From JAUNBN01 sp036645935 (GTDB taxonomy: Bacteria; Bacillota; Clostridia; Oscillospirales; Ruminococcaceae), in NCBI GenBank assembly GCA_036645935.1, contig JAVXNE010000007.1, positions 1-64,000 of the forward strand: a DNA stretch of 64,000 bases, written 5' to 3'. Both the position numbers and the translations under genes were made by a program. This document shows positions 16,215-24,331 of the stretch, piece after piece. Positions within the stretch are counted from its first letter, which is position 1. Each line of letters starts with the position of its first letter. A model generated the notes under the pieces. It was given only the letters and a program-made list of their open reading frames with translations. It did no database searches and was not told the origin of the DNA.

Positions 16215-16526
16215 TTACGCCTTGATGGCGGTTATTTCAACTTTTGTGAACTGCTGACGGTGTCCCATCTTGCGCTTGCTGTCTTTCTTTGCGCGATAGG
16301 TGAAGACCGTGATTTTCTTGGCCTTGCCGTTCTTGATGACCTTGCCGCTGACAATTGCGCCCTCGACGTTAGGAGAGCCGACTTTAACGGACTTGTCTCC
16401 ACAGACGAGAAGAACCTTGTCGAAGCTGACAGTGTCGCCCTCTTTTACGTCGAGCTTTTCGATATAAACGACGTCGCCTTCGCATACGCGATACTGCTTG
16501 CCGCCCGTCTCGATAACTGCGTACAT
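16215..16526 (-). CDS. rplU: 50S ribosomal protein L21
   Basis: This is a 103-residue full-length protein starting MYAVIETGGKQYRV and ending KVEITAIKA. It binds 23S rRNA near L20 in the large subunit. It is first in the rplU-rpmA(-obg) operon behind a near-consensus promoter and an AGCGAGGG ribosome site. The about 80-base leader can fold around ACAGGC and GCCTGT arms, which may be an L21-type autoregulatory leader, although that could not be confirmed by eye. Confidence 0.97.
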   Translation of the reverse strand: MYAVIETGGKQYRVCEGDVVYIEKLDVKEGDTVSFDKVLLVCGDKSVKVGSPNVEGAIVSGKVIKNGKAKKITVFTYRAKKDSKRKMGHRQQFTKVEITAIKA

Positions 16527-16611
16527 ATCTATCCCTCGCTTATATATTCAGACTCGCTGACACAGGCGGCGATTGAACGCGCTTAGGGTGCCTGTTACAC
16601 GCGGCTAAAAT

Positions 16612-16640
16612 ATAATAACATAACGCACACACCGTGTCAA
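16612..16640 (-). promoter_or_regulatory. Promoter of the rplU-rpmA operon
   Basis: On the minus strand a perfect TTGACA (16640-16635), exactly 17 bases and TATTAT (16617-16612) are present. The leader from about 16605 to 16527 contains ACAGGC and GCCTGT arms (around 16595 and 16565) that can pair, suggesting a ribosomal-protein leader structure. Confidence 0.8.
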
Positions 16641-16667
16641 ACGCTTTTTCTACTATAGAACTGCGGC

Positions 16668-17321
16668 TCAATCTATCTTTTTGAGAAATTTCTGCAAATC
16701 AAGCTGATATCCTATCACAAGCAGGTGCTCATCCTGTTTGATCACGTGATCGGCGCTCATAAGCAGCTCCATATCCCCGACCTTTTTGATTGCGAGTATG
16801 TTCACCTTGTAGTTTGCGCGGAAGTCAAGTTCCCGAATGCTCCGCCCCACCCACTGACGCGCCACAGGAATCTCGTATATGCTCACATCGTCTGTGAGGC
16901 CTATATAGTCGACGACGTTGTTTGCGGTGTAGCGGGCTGCTATGCGAAGCGCCATGTCGCGCTCGGGATAGACGACGCTGTCCGCGCCGTTGCGCAGCAG
17001 GAACTTCGCATGGATGTCGTCATTCGCCTTGCTGACGACCAACTTCGCCCCGAGTTCCTTGAGCAGACTTGTGACCTCGAGTGAACTCTGAAAGTTGTCT
17101 CCAATGCACACGAAGCAGACATCGAAATTTCTGATCCCGAGACTTTTCAGCACATCCGTGTCGGTGCAGTCCCCTATCTGCGCGCTCGTGACATATGGCA
17201 GCAGTTTCTTCATCTGATTTTCGTTCTGGTCGATTATCATGACCTCGTTGCCGAGCTCGGAGAATCTCTCTGCGAGATGGCTGCCGAAGCGTCCGATCCC
17301 AATTATCAAAACCGTTTTCAT
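16668..17321 (-). CDS. ktrA: Potassium uptake regulatory subunit (KtrA/TrkA type)
   Basis: The 217-residue protein has an N-terminal RCK domain with the nucleotide-binding GIGRFGSHLAERF motif and a conserved acidic residue at the end of the second strand (MIIDQNE). A C-terminal RCK_C domain covers about 140-217. Length and single RCK unit match KtrA/KtrC rather than the duplicated TrkA of enterobacteria. It forms a cytoplasmic gating ring on KtrB and responds to ATP/ADP and often to cyclic di-AMP. The start at 17321 is supported by GGAAAGGAAA. A longer frame would run into the ktrB gene. Confidence 0.92.
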   Translation of the reverse strand: MKTVLIIGIGRFGSHLAERFSELGNEVMIIDQNENQMKKLLPYVTSAQIGDCTDTDVLKSLGIRNFDVCFVCIGDNFQSSLEVTSLLKELGAKLVVSKANDDIHAKFLLRNGADSVVYPERDMALRIAARYTANNVVDYIGLTDDVSIYEIPVARQWVGRSIRELDFRANYKVNILAIKKVGDMELLMSADHVIKQDEHLLVIGYQLDLQKFLKKID

Positions 17322-17344
17322 TAATTTACAGTTTCCTTTCCAAT

Positions 17345-18688
17345 TTAGCCAATATTGACGCGTTCTGTCGGGCGGCGCACCGCCGGAACAGTTCTTTTTT
17401 CGGAAAATATGAGCGCGAACGAGAGACTTCCCACCCGGCCGCAAAACATCAGTATCATGATCGCAACGCGTGACAAATCGCCGAGCGAACGGGTTATTCC
17501 GGTGCTCATCCCGACAGTGCCCATCGCGGAAAACGCTTCAAAAACTATATCCGTGAGAGGGAGATTCGGCTGAGACCCGCATATAACGAGACATGCTGTA
17601 AGGATGAGGCAGAGGTTCACGATCATGACCGCCGAAGCCCGTTTGAACGCGCCATCTTCTAGGCGGCGGCCAAATATCTCATCATCACTCATATTGTGCA
17701 TGTTGGAATAGAGTGATAGCAATATTATCGCGATCGTCGTGGTCTTGATTCCTCCGGCGGTCGAACCGGGGCTGCCTCCGATAAACATCAATATCTCACT
17801 GAGCAGCTTGCTCGCGGGGGTAAGAGCCGCTGTGTCTATCGAGTTGAATCCCGCCGTGCGCGGGGTTATTGCGCTGAACAGCGACGAGAGTATCTGTCCC
17901 TTTGCGCTCATGTCGGCCATTAAGTTGTGGCGCTCGAAAAGCCAAAATGCAATTGAGGGCACCAAGATCAAAATTCCCGTGGTCACCAAAACTATTTTCG
18001 TGTGCAGTCTGTATTTTCTGAATTTCAAGCCGTTTGTGACAATATCGTCCCACACAAAGAACCCGATTCCTCCGATAACGATGAGTCCTCCGATTGTGAG
18101 ACTCACAATTGCGTCATCCGCAAACATTGTGAGCGACGAATATGGCGTGACGCGTCCCATGATATCAAATCCCGCGTTGCAAAACGCTGATATCGAGTGA
18201 AACACTCCACAATAAATTCCTCCAGCCCAGCCGTAAAGCGGCACAAAACGGAAGGAGAGCAAAATGGCTCCGGCACCCTCGAAAATCAGCGTCCCTATCA
18301 AAATGCGCTTGGTGAGTCTCACGATTCCACCGACATACATCGTGTTGATGCTCTCTCGCATCAATGTTCGCTCGGTAAGTCCTATCTTGCGGCGCAAAAA
18401 CAGGGAGAACATGGTTATAACTGTCATAAACCCGAGGCCGCCTATCTGGATCATCGTCAGTATAACCAGCTGTCCAAACACCGACCATTGTGTATAAGTA
18501 TCGAACACGACGAGGCCCGTAACGCAGCTTGCAGAGGTCGCTGTGAAAGCCGCATCTATAAACCGCGTGCTTGAGCCGTCGGCGGTCGCAGCAGGAAGGC
18601 AGAGCAGCAGCGCCCCTGTCAAAACCAAAATCAGAAACCCACCCGCAATCATCATTGGGTAACTGACATGCTTTTTTTTCATCAACAT
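17345..18688 (-). CDS. ktrB: Potassium transporter membrane subunit (KtrB/TrkH type)
   Basis: The 447-residue polytopic protein has four pore-loop repeats recognisable by their selectivity-filter glycines: SASCVTGL, SAFCNAGFD, TPRTAGFNS and AMGTVGMSTG. Length and filters fit KtrB/TrkG-like Na/H-coupled or gated K+ uptake. It is followed 23 bases later by its gating subunit, so both form one operon. GGAG lies 11 bases before the first ATG; a second ATG two codons later is also possible. It sits in the plasma membrane and supports potassium homeostasis. Confidence 0.93.
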   Translation of the reverse strand: MLMKKKHVSYPMMIAGGFLILVLTGALLLCLPAATADGSSTRFIDAAFTATSASCVTGLVVFDTYTQWSVFGQLVILTMIQIGGLGFMTVITMFSLFLRRKIGLTERTLMRESINTMYVGGIVRLTKRILIGTLIFEGAGAILLSFRFVPLYGWAGGIYCGVFHSISAFCNAGFDIMGRVTPYSSLTMFADDAIVSLTIGGLIVIGGIGFFVWDDIVTNGLKFRKYRLHTKIVLVTTGILILVPSIAFWLFERHNLMADMSAKGQILSSLFSAITPRTAGFNSIDTAALTPASKLLSEILMFIGGSPGSTAGGIKTTTIAIILLSLYSNMHNMSDDEIFGRRLEDGAFKRASAVMIVNLCLILTACLVICGSQPNLPLTDIVFEAFSAMGTVGMSTGITRSLGDLSRVAIMILMFCGRVGSLSFALIFSEKRTVPAVRRPTERVNIG

Positions 18689-18727
18689 TTAAATTTACGC
18701 TCCGTGTGCGCACGCTTGCGCGCTATA

Positions 18728-19249
18728 TTAGAACCAGCGAACCGCACTCTCGTCCTTGCAGTGCTCTGCCGACTCCTCCGCGGGATACCCGATTGAGAGG
18801 CAACCCCAGACGATATGATCGTCCGGAACCTCAAGTGAACGGAGCAGCGCTCGCACCGCAGAGTCGTCACACACGAGTTTAAACTGATTTATCCAAACCG
18901 AACCGAGTCCCAATGCATGAGATGCAAGCATCATGTTTTCAAGCGCGCACGCACAGTTGGCAAGGCCGTTGTGGTTGTCACGCGCGTCGCTCGCCATCAC
19001 AAACGCCGCAGGGTCATAAAATGAATAACCTGCGCCCTTACCGGTCGCCGCAGCAATCGCCGAAACGAGGGACGCGAGTATTTTGTCATCAGTCACGACC
19101 GTGAAACGATGGGTTTCGATGTGATTCGCCGTAGGCGCGAATATTCCCGCTTTGACGACGGTTTCGAGCAGCTCGCGCGGAACTTTTTTGTCCTCAAATC
19201 GCCGCACGCTGCGACGAGTCAACATATTTTCAATCACAGAGTTTGTCAT
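18728..19249 (-). CDS. Nitroreductase-family FMN oxidoreductase
   Basis: The 173-residue protein begins MTNSVIENMLTRRSVRRFEDKKVP, where RRSVRRF is the family FMN-phosphate motif. APTANHIETHRFTVV and the LGLGSVWINQF segment complete a short, nitroreductase-type fold. Members reduce nitro or quinone compounds or act on flavins, using NAD(P)H. The natural substrate cannot be inferred. It ends 40 bases before the ktrB start and reads in the same direction, so it may be co-transcribed with the potassium genes, though a functional link is not evident. Confidence 0.88.
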   Translation of the reverse strand: MTNSVIENMLTRRSVRRFEDKKVPRELLETVVKAGIFAPTANHIETHRFTVVTDDKILASLVSAIAAATGKGAGYSFYDPAAFVMASDARDNHNGLANCACALENMMLASHALGLGSVWINQFKLVCDDSAVRALLRSLEVPDDHIVWGCLSIGYPAEESAEHCKDESAVRWF

Positions 19250-19391
19250 TATATTTATTATCCCCCCGAGAATTCAGGTTTAACTGTTTTGCATCAGCAC
19301 CGCAATTTCGAAATGCTTTTTGCGACAATTCTGGTATTTTAGCACATTTTCAACCGCAATGCACGTTGTCAGGCTCTTTCTTGACTTCTTC

Positions 19392-20162
19392 TTAATATCC
19401 CAGCATCCACATGCGGAAAATCGCCAAAATTTCGCGAAACCAGATGCTGGCGGCATACCATAAGGAAGCGTGTGAACAGAGCGGTGTCGAGCAAAGTCCC
19501 GCGTCATTGGCATACTCCGCAGCGCGGTATTGGTGAAATCCGTCCGTCACGATAATGACGTTGTTATCTAGCTTGTGCGAGCTTATAATTCTCGCTGAAA
19601 ATCTCAAATTTTCCATCGTGCTGGCGGATCTGTCTTCGAGTATTATCCGCTGCTTGTCGACTCCGTATCCCAACAGCCGGAGTCGCATCGCCTCGGCCTC
19701 CGAAATATCCTCTCCCTCTCCCTGTCCCCCCGAAACAATCACCGTTACATCGGGGTGGGAATTTGCGTATTCTGCGGCCTTTTCAACACGTTTTGCAAGC
19801 ATCGGTGAAAGCTCTGTTCCATAGACGCTACACCCGAGCACTATCATTGTTTCCGCACGCTCATTCGGCTTCTCAAGTATCTTCGCCACCATGAGCGTTG
19901 AGGTTATCACAGTGACAAAACACGCGACGCCAAAGAGCGACAACAGATTATACACCCACTGCTCGGCGAGGCCTTTATATCTGTCTTTCAGAACATAAGG
20001 TGCAAAGAGCAGCAACGCCCCCACTGCGAAAAATGCCACAAAATAGTAGCCCTCGTGAGTATAACCGCGAAGCATCGGCTGCGCGATGATTATCGCAATA
20101 ACAGTGCAGATAACTCCAAGCGCTATTCGCACTCGCGATTGCCAATTGCTGTTTTTTTTCAT
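19392..20162 (-). CDS. YdcF/SanA-like (DUF218) membrane protein
   Basis: The 256-residue protein has three N-terminal hydrophobic helices (about 10-110) and a C-terminal DUF218 domain starting MIVLGCSVYGTELSPMLAKRV. Conserved features are VSGGQGEGEDISEAEAM and the ASTMENLRFSA segment, followed by IIVTDGFHQYRA. Related ElyC/SanA/YdcF proteins affect envelope integrity, peptidoglycan precursor handling or vancomycin sensitivity in other bacteria, but their chemistry is not settled. The conserved acidic and histidine residues suggest an enzyme acting at the outer face of the membrane. Confidence 0.85.
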   Translation of the reverse strand: MKKNSNWQSRVRIALGVICTVIAIIIAQPMLRGYTHEGYYFVAFFAVGALLLFAPYVLKDRYKGLAEQWVYNLLSLFGVACFVTVITSTLMVAKILEKPNERAETMIVLGCSVYGTELSPMLAKRVEKAAEYANSHPDVTVIVSGGQGEGEDISEAEAMRLRLLGYGVDKQRIILEDRSASTMENLRFSARIISSHKLDNNVIIVTDGFHQYRAAEYANDAGLCSTPLCSHASLWYAASIWFREILAIFRMWMLGY

Positions 20163-20189
20163 CTATAACCCACTCTTTTATCTCGTAGT

Positions 20190-20214
20190 AAAAACCTCCG
20201 ACTCGCGCCGGAGG
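20190..20214 (-). terminator. Terminator downstream of the 89-residue protein gene
   Basis: CCTCCG and CGGAGG arms are followed on the minus strand by TTTTTACT. It lies between the 89-residue gene and the YdcF-like gene, so they are separate units. Confidence 0.7.
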
Positions 20215-20394
20215 CAAAGCTGTCGTACATTTGCGGTCGTTTTTGCGGCTACCATTGCTTCTTCTAAATCGAAAAATCTTATGATGGGAATCATTTCCCC
20301 ATTTACGGTGCGCCGAATTATCCGCTTTTGCTATGTCTTGTCACACGAACCATCATTTGCACCCGCAGGTGTCCCCAGTTGAAGCGGCATTCAG

Positions 20395-20664
20395 TTATCC
20401 ATTTACGGGAGACAAACCAGTTTTTGCAAGCTGTCCGTTTTCATATTCTACAATGAAAAAATGTCTGCCTGCATATGTGACACCGGGGACGCCGTTCAAT
20501 TTTGGGGTGGTTGCACTATATTTGTATGCCTCGTCATCAGCGCTTTCATCGATCAGCAACAACGTCCATTTCCAATTAGCATAAATCTTTTTGACTTCAT
20601 GCACGCCATGGTTCTGTGGTTCTGTGGCGCCCATATCGGATCCGCTATACTTGACTTTCATCAT
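20395..20664 (-). CDS. Hypothetical small protein
   Basis: An 89-residue frame starts with a double ATG (MMKVKYSGSDMGATEP) eight bases after a perfect AGAGGAG ribosome site, which is the main evidence that it is real. The protein is soluble with no signal or membrane segment. It has a Trp/Ile-rich centre (KKIYANWKWTLLLIDES) and a Gly/aromatic C-terminal part (GVPGVTYAGRHFFIVEY). No family was recognised. Its terminator lies about 180 bases downstream. It is flanked by unrelated membrane-protein genes, which gives no clue to function. Confidence 0.6.
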   Translation of the reverse strand: MMKVKYSGSDMGATEPQNHGVHEVKKIYANWKWTLLLIDESADDEAYKYSATTPKLNGVPGVTYAGRHFFIVEYENGQLAKTGLSPVNG

Positions 20665-20858
20665 TTTGTTTTCTCCTCTGACGCAGGACATATGACTTTG
20701 CTCGAGGAAAATTCATCCCATTAGCTTCTGTCTGTATAAAATCCGATATTAAAAAATGTGTTCTTGATCCCGCATCGCAAAAAGGCCGCTCACTTGAAAG
20801 GCTGTCTGCATGCGTTGCAAGAGAAGGCACTCACCTGTTGTCCGCACGGCAAAACCAA

Positions 20859-21890
20859 TCACTCGGTCGAATCAGCCGTAACTTTTGCGGTTTTCGGTTT
20901 GGCCGAGGTTTTTTCCGGGGAGGAAATTTCAGTCGCTTCCGGCGGTTTTTTCCTCGGAGCGCGTTTTTTGGGAACGGAAACCTCACTTGCCGACGACTCG
21001 TTTCGCTGCGCGATTATGTCGGGTTCGCCCGGATCAGGGCGCGCCGCAATCGGTTTGTCAATTATAACGGACACCGCTTGCGATACATCGGATTCGGCGG
21101 ACGGAGCTGAATGCTGCGTCGGAGCGCTTTGCGCTGCCGGTGCGGACGAATACGAAACTCCGGGCACACTCGGCGATTTCACAATCTCTTCCGTTTCCGC
21201 GTCATCGATTATCTCCTTGCGCAGCTCAATTGCGAGAATCATGAGTGTCATGAAGAACAAGACAGCCGCCGTATGGCCGAGAATTGCAAAGGCGAACTCT
21301 GCGGTTGTGTACACCCCGCTCTCAAGAAGTGGGAGGGCGTTCGCGCGAACGTCATGTATTGCAAACAACACCCGAACTATGGCGGCAATCACGAGCATGA
21401 ATGTGGCAAATCCACGTGGACGTCCGTGATTGAACACGATTGACCAGAAAGATATCATAGCGAAAATTGCAAACAGCGAGGTTATCACGATATAGCCGAG
21501 GTTTTCGCCCGAAAAATAGTTGGCATTGTCCGCGTAAACTCCAAATACACCCTTTGCGTTTGGAAAGAGCAACATCTGGCGGATTCCGCTTTTTTCAATG
21601 GCATAGTAGAGACAGACCGGCATGGCGAGCATCGCGCTCACCGCCATCGTTCTTTTCCCCAGCGCACCGGTAAACAGCGCAAACAGCAGAAGGCATCCGA
21701 TCACAACACCATACATCACGGTCATTGCCGTGAGTGTGTGGTCGGCGTTCGGGCGCGCCGTATAGTATTTTGCAAACACTGACCAGTAAACCACACCTAA
21801 ACAGCACGCTGACATTACAGACAGCGCGGCGGCAATGCCCGTTGCGGACGATGTCGGCTGTATGCGGTACTTTATCCTTCTTGTTTCCAT
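20859..21890 (-). CDS. Polytopic membrane protein of unknown function with charged tail
   Basis: The 343-residue protein has about six or seven hydrophobic helices between residues 15 and 235. A cytoplasmic tail of roughly 100 residues follows, rich in Ala, Ser, Pro, Glu and finally Lys (KKRAPRKKPPEATEIS). The membrane part has no transporter or enzyme motif that could be recognised. The low-complexity tail resembles disordered interaction segments. It lies about 100 bases downstream of the iron-transporter gene in the same direction and may belong to that operon. Confidence 0.7.
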   Translation of the reverse strand: METRRIKYRIQPTSSATGIAAALSVMSACCLGVVYWSVFAKYYTARPNADHTLTAMTVMYGVVIGCLLLFALFTGALGKRTMAVSAMLAMPVCLYYAIEKSGIRQMLLFPNAKGVFGVYADNANYFSGENLGYIVITSLFAIFAMISFWSIVFNHGRPRGFATFMLVIAAIVRVLFAIHDVRANALPLLESGVYTTAEFAFAILGHTAAVLFFMTLMILAIELRKEIIDDAETEEIVKSPSVPGVSYSSAPAAQSAPTQHSAPSAESDVSQAVSVIIDKPIAARPDPGEPDIIAQRNESSASEVSVPKKRAPRKKPPEATEISSPEKTSAKPKTAKVTADSTE

Positions 21891-21987
21891 ATGTCCTCCT
21901 CAACGAAGCTCGCGGCTTCGGAGTTGTTTTGAGCAAAGCATCTGAGAAGATTTTACAGTAAATTTCTGTCAACTTCAATAGATTCGT

Positions 21988-22875
21988 TTAAATGTCGACG
22001 CCAAGCCATTGCTTTACTAGCAGCCCGATAAGGAAAGATATCGCCATGACCGACAGACTGATGGCTGCCATCTCAAAGAAGCGCTTTTTAAACGGCTCTG
22101 AGCGCGCGACGGATATGTAATAGTTGAAGAAGAGCAAGATGAAAATGACAATTGCGATCATCGTTCCAAGGGCAGCGAGATACAGATGATCCGGGAACAG
22201 CAGGAACGGCAACACAAGCAGCGTCACGGTTACAAGGTAAGTAAGTCCCGTGTACACGCTCGATTTGAGCGCATCGGAGTCACCGTCGTTACGTGCAGAT
22301 AGAAATTCCGAGCTTGCCATTGAGAGCGTTGCGGCAATGCCGGTTATAAGGCCGGAAAGCGCGATCAGACGTGTGCTTTGCATCGCAAATGTGAGTCCGG
22401 CCAGCGTTCCCGTTATCTCGACAAGCGCGTCATTGAGTCCGAGTACCATCGATCCCACATATTGCAGCCGCTCCTCGTCGAGCAGATCGAGCAGCGCTTT
22501 CTCGTGTGCGTTCTCATCCTCCATAATCTTTTTGGCTTCGGGAATCTCAGCGATGAGCGTATCGTACTTACTTGCCGCCGAATCCTCGCCGTTTTCCATG
22601 TACTTTGCGGCAAATGTGAATCCCATAATTCTGGAGATGAGCTTCATCGTGAATATCTTGAATTTGTTAGGTTTTACATCCTTGCCCGTTATGCTCTTCC
22701 ACACATCATGGTGGGCAAGCTCATCGGTCGAAATGCGCATCAATGTGTCTCGGTTTGATCCCTCGGGCAGTCTTTTCGCAAGCGCCGCGTAAATATAGTG
22801 TTCCGTCAGTTCTCCGATTTGCATCTCGGTGACAAGCTTCATTGCCTGAGCGCTTATGTTTCTGGGTTCGGCCAT
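21988..22875 (-). CDS. Ferritin-like/VIT1-family fusion, predicted iron or manganese transporter
   Basis: The 295-residue protein joins an N-terminal ferritin-like (rubrerythrin-type) helical domain to a C-terminal VIT1/CCC1 membrane domain with about five helices (140-295). The metal-binding EIGELTEHYIYAAL-like (here QIGELTEHY) and DELAHHDVW and EDENAHEKALL motifs supply Glu and His ligands. The membrane part begins GSMVLGLNDALVEITGTLAGL, the characteristic VIT1 start. Such fusions (MbfA-type) export or store iron. The start overlaps the preceding lipoprotein gene by 22 bases, so translation is coupled. The AAAGGAAA ribosome site lies within that gene. Confidence 0.9.
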   Translation of the reverse strand: MAEPRNISAQAMKLVTEMQIGELTEHYIYAALAKRLPEGSNRDTLMRISTDELAHHDVWKSITGKDVKPNKFKIFTMKLISRIMGFTFAAKYMENGEDSAASKYDTLIAEIPEAKKIMEDENAHEKALLDLLDEERLQYVGSMVLGLNDALVEITGTLAGLTFAMQSTRLIALSGLITGIAATLSMASSEFLSARNDGDSDALKSSVYTGLTYLVTVTLLVLPFLLFPDHLYLAALGTMIAIVIFILLFFNYYISVARSEPFKKRFFEMAAISLSVMAISFLIGLLVKQWLGVDI

Positions 22876-23414
22876 TCGTTTTTATTTCCTTTCTGTGTTT
22901 CGAGCAGTAGTTTTACCATTTCCTCCAACTCATACTCATCGAACACACCGACGTAGCCGGGATCGACTATACGGCTATCAGAGTCGACGAAGAGGGTGTA
23001 TGGCACTCGGTACTCTGTCATGAGCGGGCGCGGATCAAAATTCAACGGCGCGACGATTTGAACAAAGCGAGCCCCGCTCCTCTCGATCGATAAACGGGCA
23101 CTCTCGATCGTTTCGGGCGCCGATGTGACAAGCGCGATTCCGACGGCACTGATTCCGCTGTCCTCAAACTTTTCGCTGATTTTCTCCAGCGCAGAAAGCT
23201 GATCGGTGCAGTGCTCGCAATCTCCGGACCAAAGACAAACGGCGGTGAGCTTCGCGCTGGCGAACAACTCGTCAAGTTCGACCTCGTTACCGGTAGAATC
23301 CTGGGCCTCAAATTTTGGAAATTCCTGTGATCCCGTTCCGGTCAAGGCCGCGCCACAGCCCGAAAACAAAAGTATTGCGGCAAACAATGCCGCTGTTAGA
23401 TGTTTGAATCTCAC
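22854..23414 (-). CDS. Thioredoxin-like (TlpA-type) lipoprotein
   Basis: The 186-residue precursor starts MRFKHLTAALFAAILL with lipobox LFSGC near residue 19, so it is membrane-anchored outside the cell. The mature part is a thioredoxin-like fold with the redox motif CEHC in LWSGDCEHCTDQL and the cis-Pro segment YRVPYTLFVDSDSRI. TlpA-type proteins reduce disulfides or deliver reducing power to metal or cytochrome proteins. The GTG at 23414 is chosen because AAGGTGG lies nine bases before it. A GTG at 23438 would blur the signal peptide. Overlap with the ferritin-like/VIT gene suggests a joint redox-metal role. Confidence 0.87.
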   Translation of the reverse strand: MRFKHLTAALFAAILLFSGCGAALTGTGSQEFPKFEAQDSTGNEVELDELFASAKLTAVCLWSGDCEHCTDQLSALEKISEKFEDSGISAVGIALVTSAPETIESARLSIERSGARFVQIVAPLNFDPRPLMTEYRVPYTLFVDSDSRIVDPGYVGVFDEYELEEMVKLLLETQKGNKNEWPNPET

Positions 23415-23489
23415 TGCAATTCGCCACCTTGCCTTCACTCTCGCTCAATGCCTCATTTAATGTAATAATAGCAACAACAGGCCATGCTG

Positions 23490-23780
23490 TCAAACGCGGG
23501 CAGGTGTGACAAGCTCAGTCCACAGCGCCGAAAATCCATAATATTCACGCGAGGCGTCATCGAAAACTCGAGCGATCTTGTGGGCATAATCGGATATCTG
23601 AGAATTCTCACTGTCGAGCAGAAGATGAACGTGAATGGGAATCTCAATCTCACTCAGGCAGTCGTAGAGTGCGTCGAGATTTCGTCCGTAATAATCGGGA
23701 AACGCAAGCGCCGCCGCGAGGCGGTTGTGAAGTTCACCGCGCTCTTGTGCCCCACGCAGGTCAATATGAACAACGCGCAT
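23490..23780 (-). CDS. Barstar-family ribonuclease inhibitor
   Basis: The 96-residue protein has the barstar pattern. An N-terminal strand (VVHIDLRG) is followed by a helix ending in FPDYYGRNLDALYDCLSE, where Tyr, Asn and Asp residues contact the RNase active site, and the C-terminal strand is short. It is cytoplasmic and neutralises barnase-type RNases. It begins three bases after the stop of the barnase-like gene, behind GGGGAGGGG, so inhibitor and enzyme are one unit. Inhibitor length is close to that of classical barstar (about 90). It remains intact although the partner RNase is frameshifted. Confidence 0.92.
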   Translation of the reverse strand: MRVVHIDLRGAQERGELHNRLAAALAFPDYYGRNLDALYDCLSEIEIPIHVHLLLDSENSQISDYAHKIARVFDDASREYYGFSALWTELVTPARV

Positions 23781-23783
23781 AAC

Positions 23784-24328
23784 TCAAATCCCCTCCCCAT
23801 ACAGCAGTTCAAAGCTCTCGTAGTGGTCGCCCGTGTAATATACTAAACCGTCGCTCGAGAAAACAATGCGCTTGGCCCCGCGATGCGAGCCGCCATCGTA
23901 ATCGATATCGCATTCTGTCCAGTGGCGACCTTTTTTGTCGGGCAGCTGATCCTCTCGGTCCTGAAAGCGATCTCCGCCAATGCTGCACCCCGGTGCGACG
24001 TCGGACAAACTGTATGAATCTGTTTTCCAGCCGCATTTTTCAGCTTGAGATTTTGTAATAAAGTTTCGGGGCAGTTTGCCATATGTGTGAATGTAGAGTG
24101 CGACGTCCTCCTTAGAACTGTAACTGCCGTTCTCGTCCGGCGCGGAAGTCTCTGCCTGCTCTTCCTCCTGCTGCGGAACATTCTCTGTCTGACCTGTTTG
24201 GGATGTCTGCTGAGCGTTGCCGAAGATCTGAGATTCACCCGTGAGTTTTTTTTTATCGAAATAAACACCGAGATCGCGATAAGCGCTATCACGACAACCT
24301 GCGCTACTTTTTTGAGATTAAACTTCAC
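23784..24328 (-). pseudogene. Barnase-type ribonuclease, frameshifted at a run of nine A
   Basis: The N terminus (GTG at 24328, MKFNLKKVAQVVVIALIAIS) is a membrane or export segment. At the 9-A run (24246-24254) the frame is lost. In another frame the rest is perfect. A Gln/Glu-rich linker (about 24240-24125) leads to an intact guanyl-specific RNase domain with YIHTYGKLP, FITKSQAEKCGW, DVAPGCSIGGD, the catalytic Glu in WTECDIDY, Arg in KRIVFSSD and His in GDHYESF. Ten A (or seven) would restore one frame of about 180 codons. The intact catalytic residues argue for a sequencing slip, slippage-based expression or phase variation rather than decay. It lies between proC (three-base gap) and barstar. 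Confidence 0.88.
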
Positions 24329-24331
24329 ACA

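Noticed and set aside
16668..17444. Longer 258-residue form of the KtrA-like protein
   Set aside because: The extra 41 residues overlap the ktrB coding end and do not belong to the RCK fold; the ATG at 17321 has a ribosome site.
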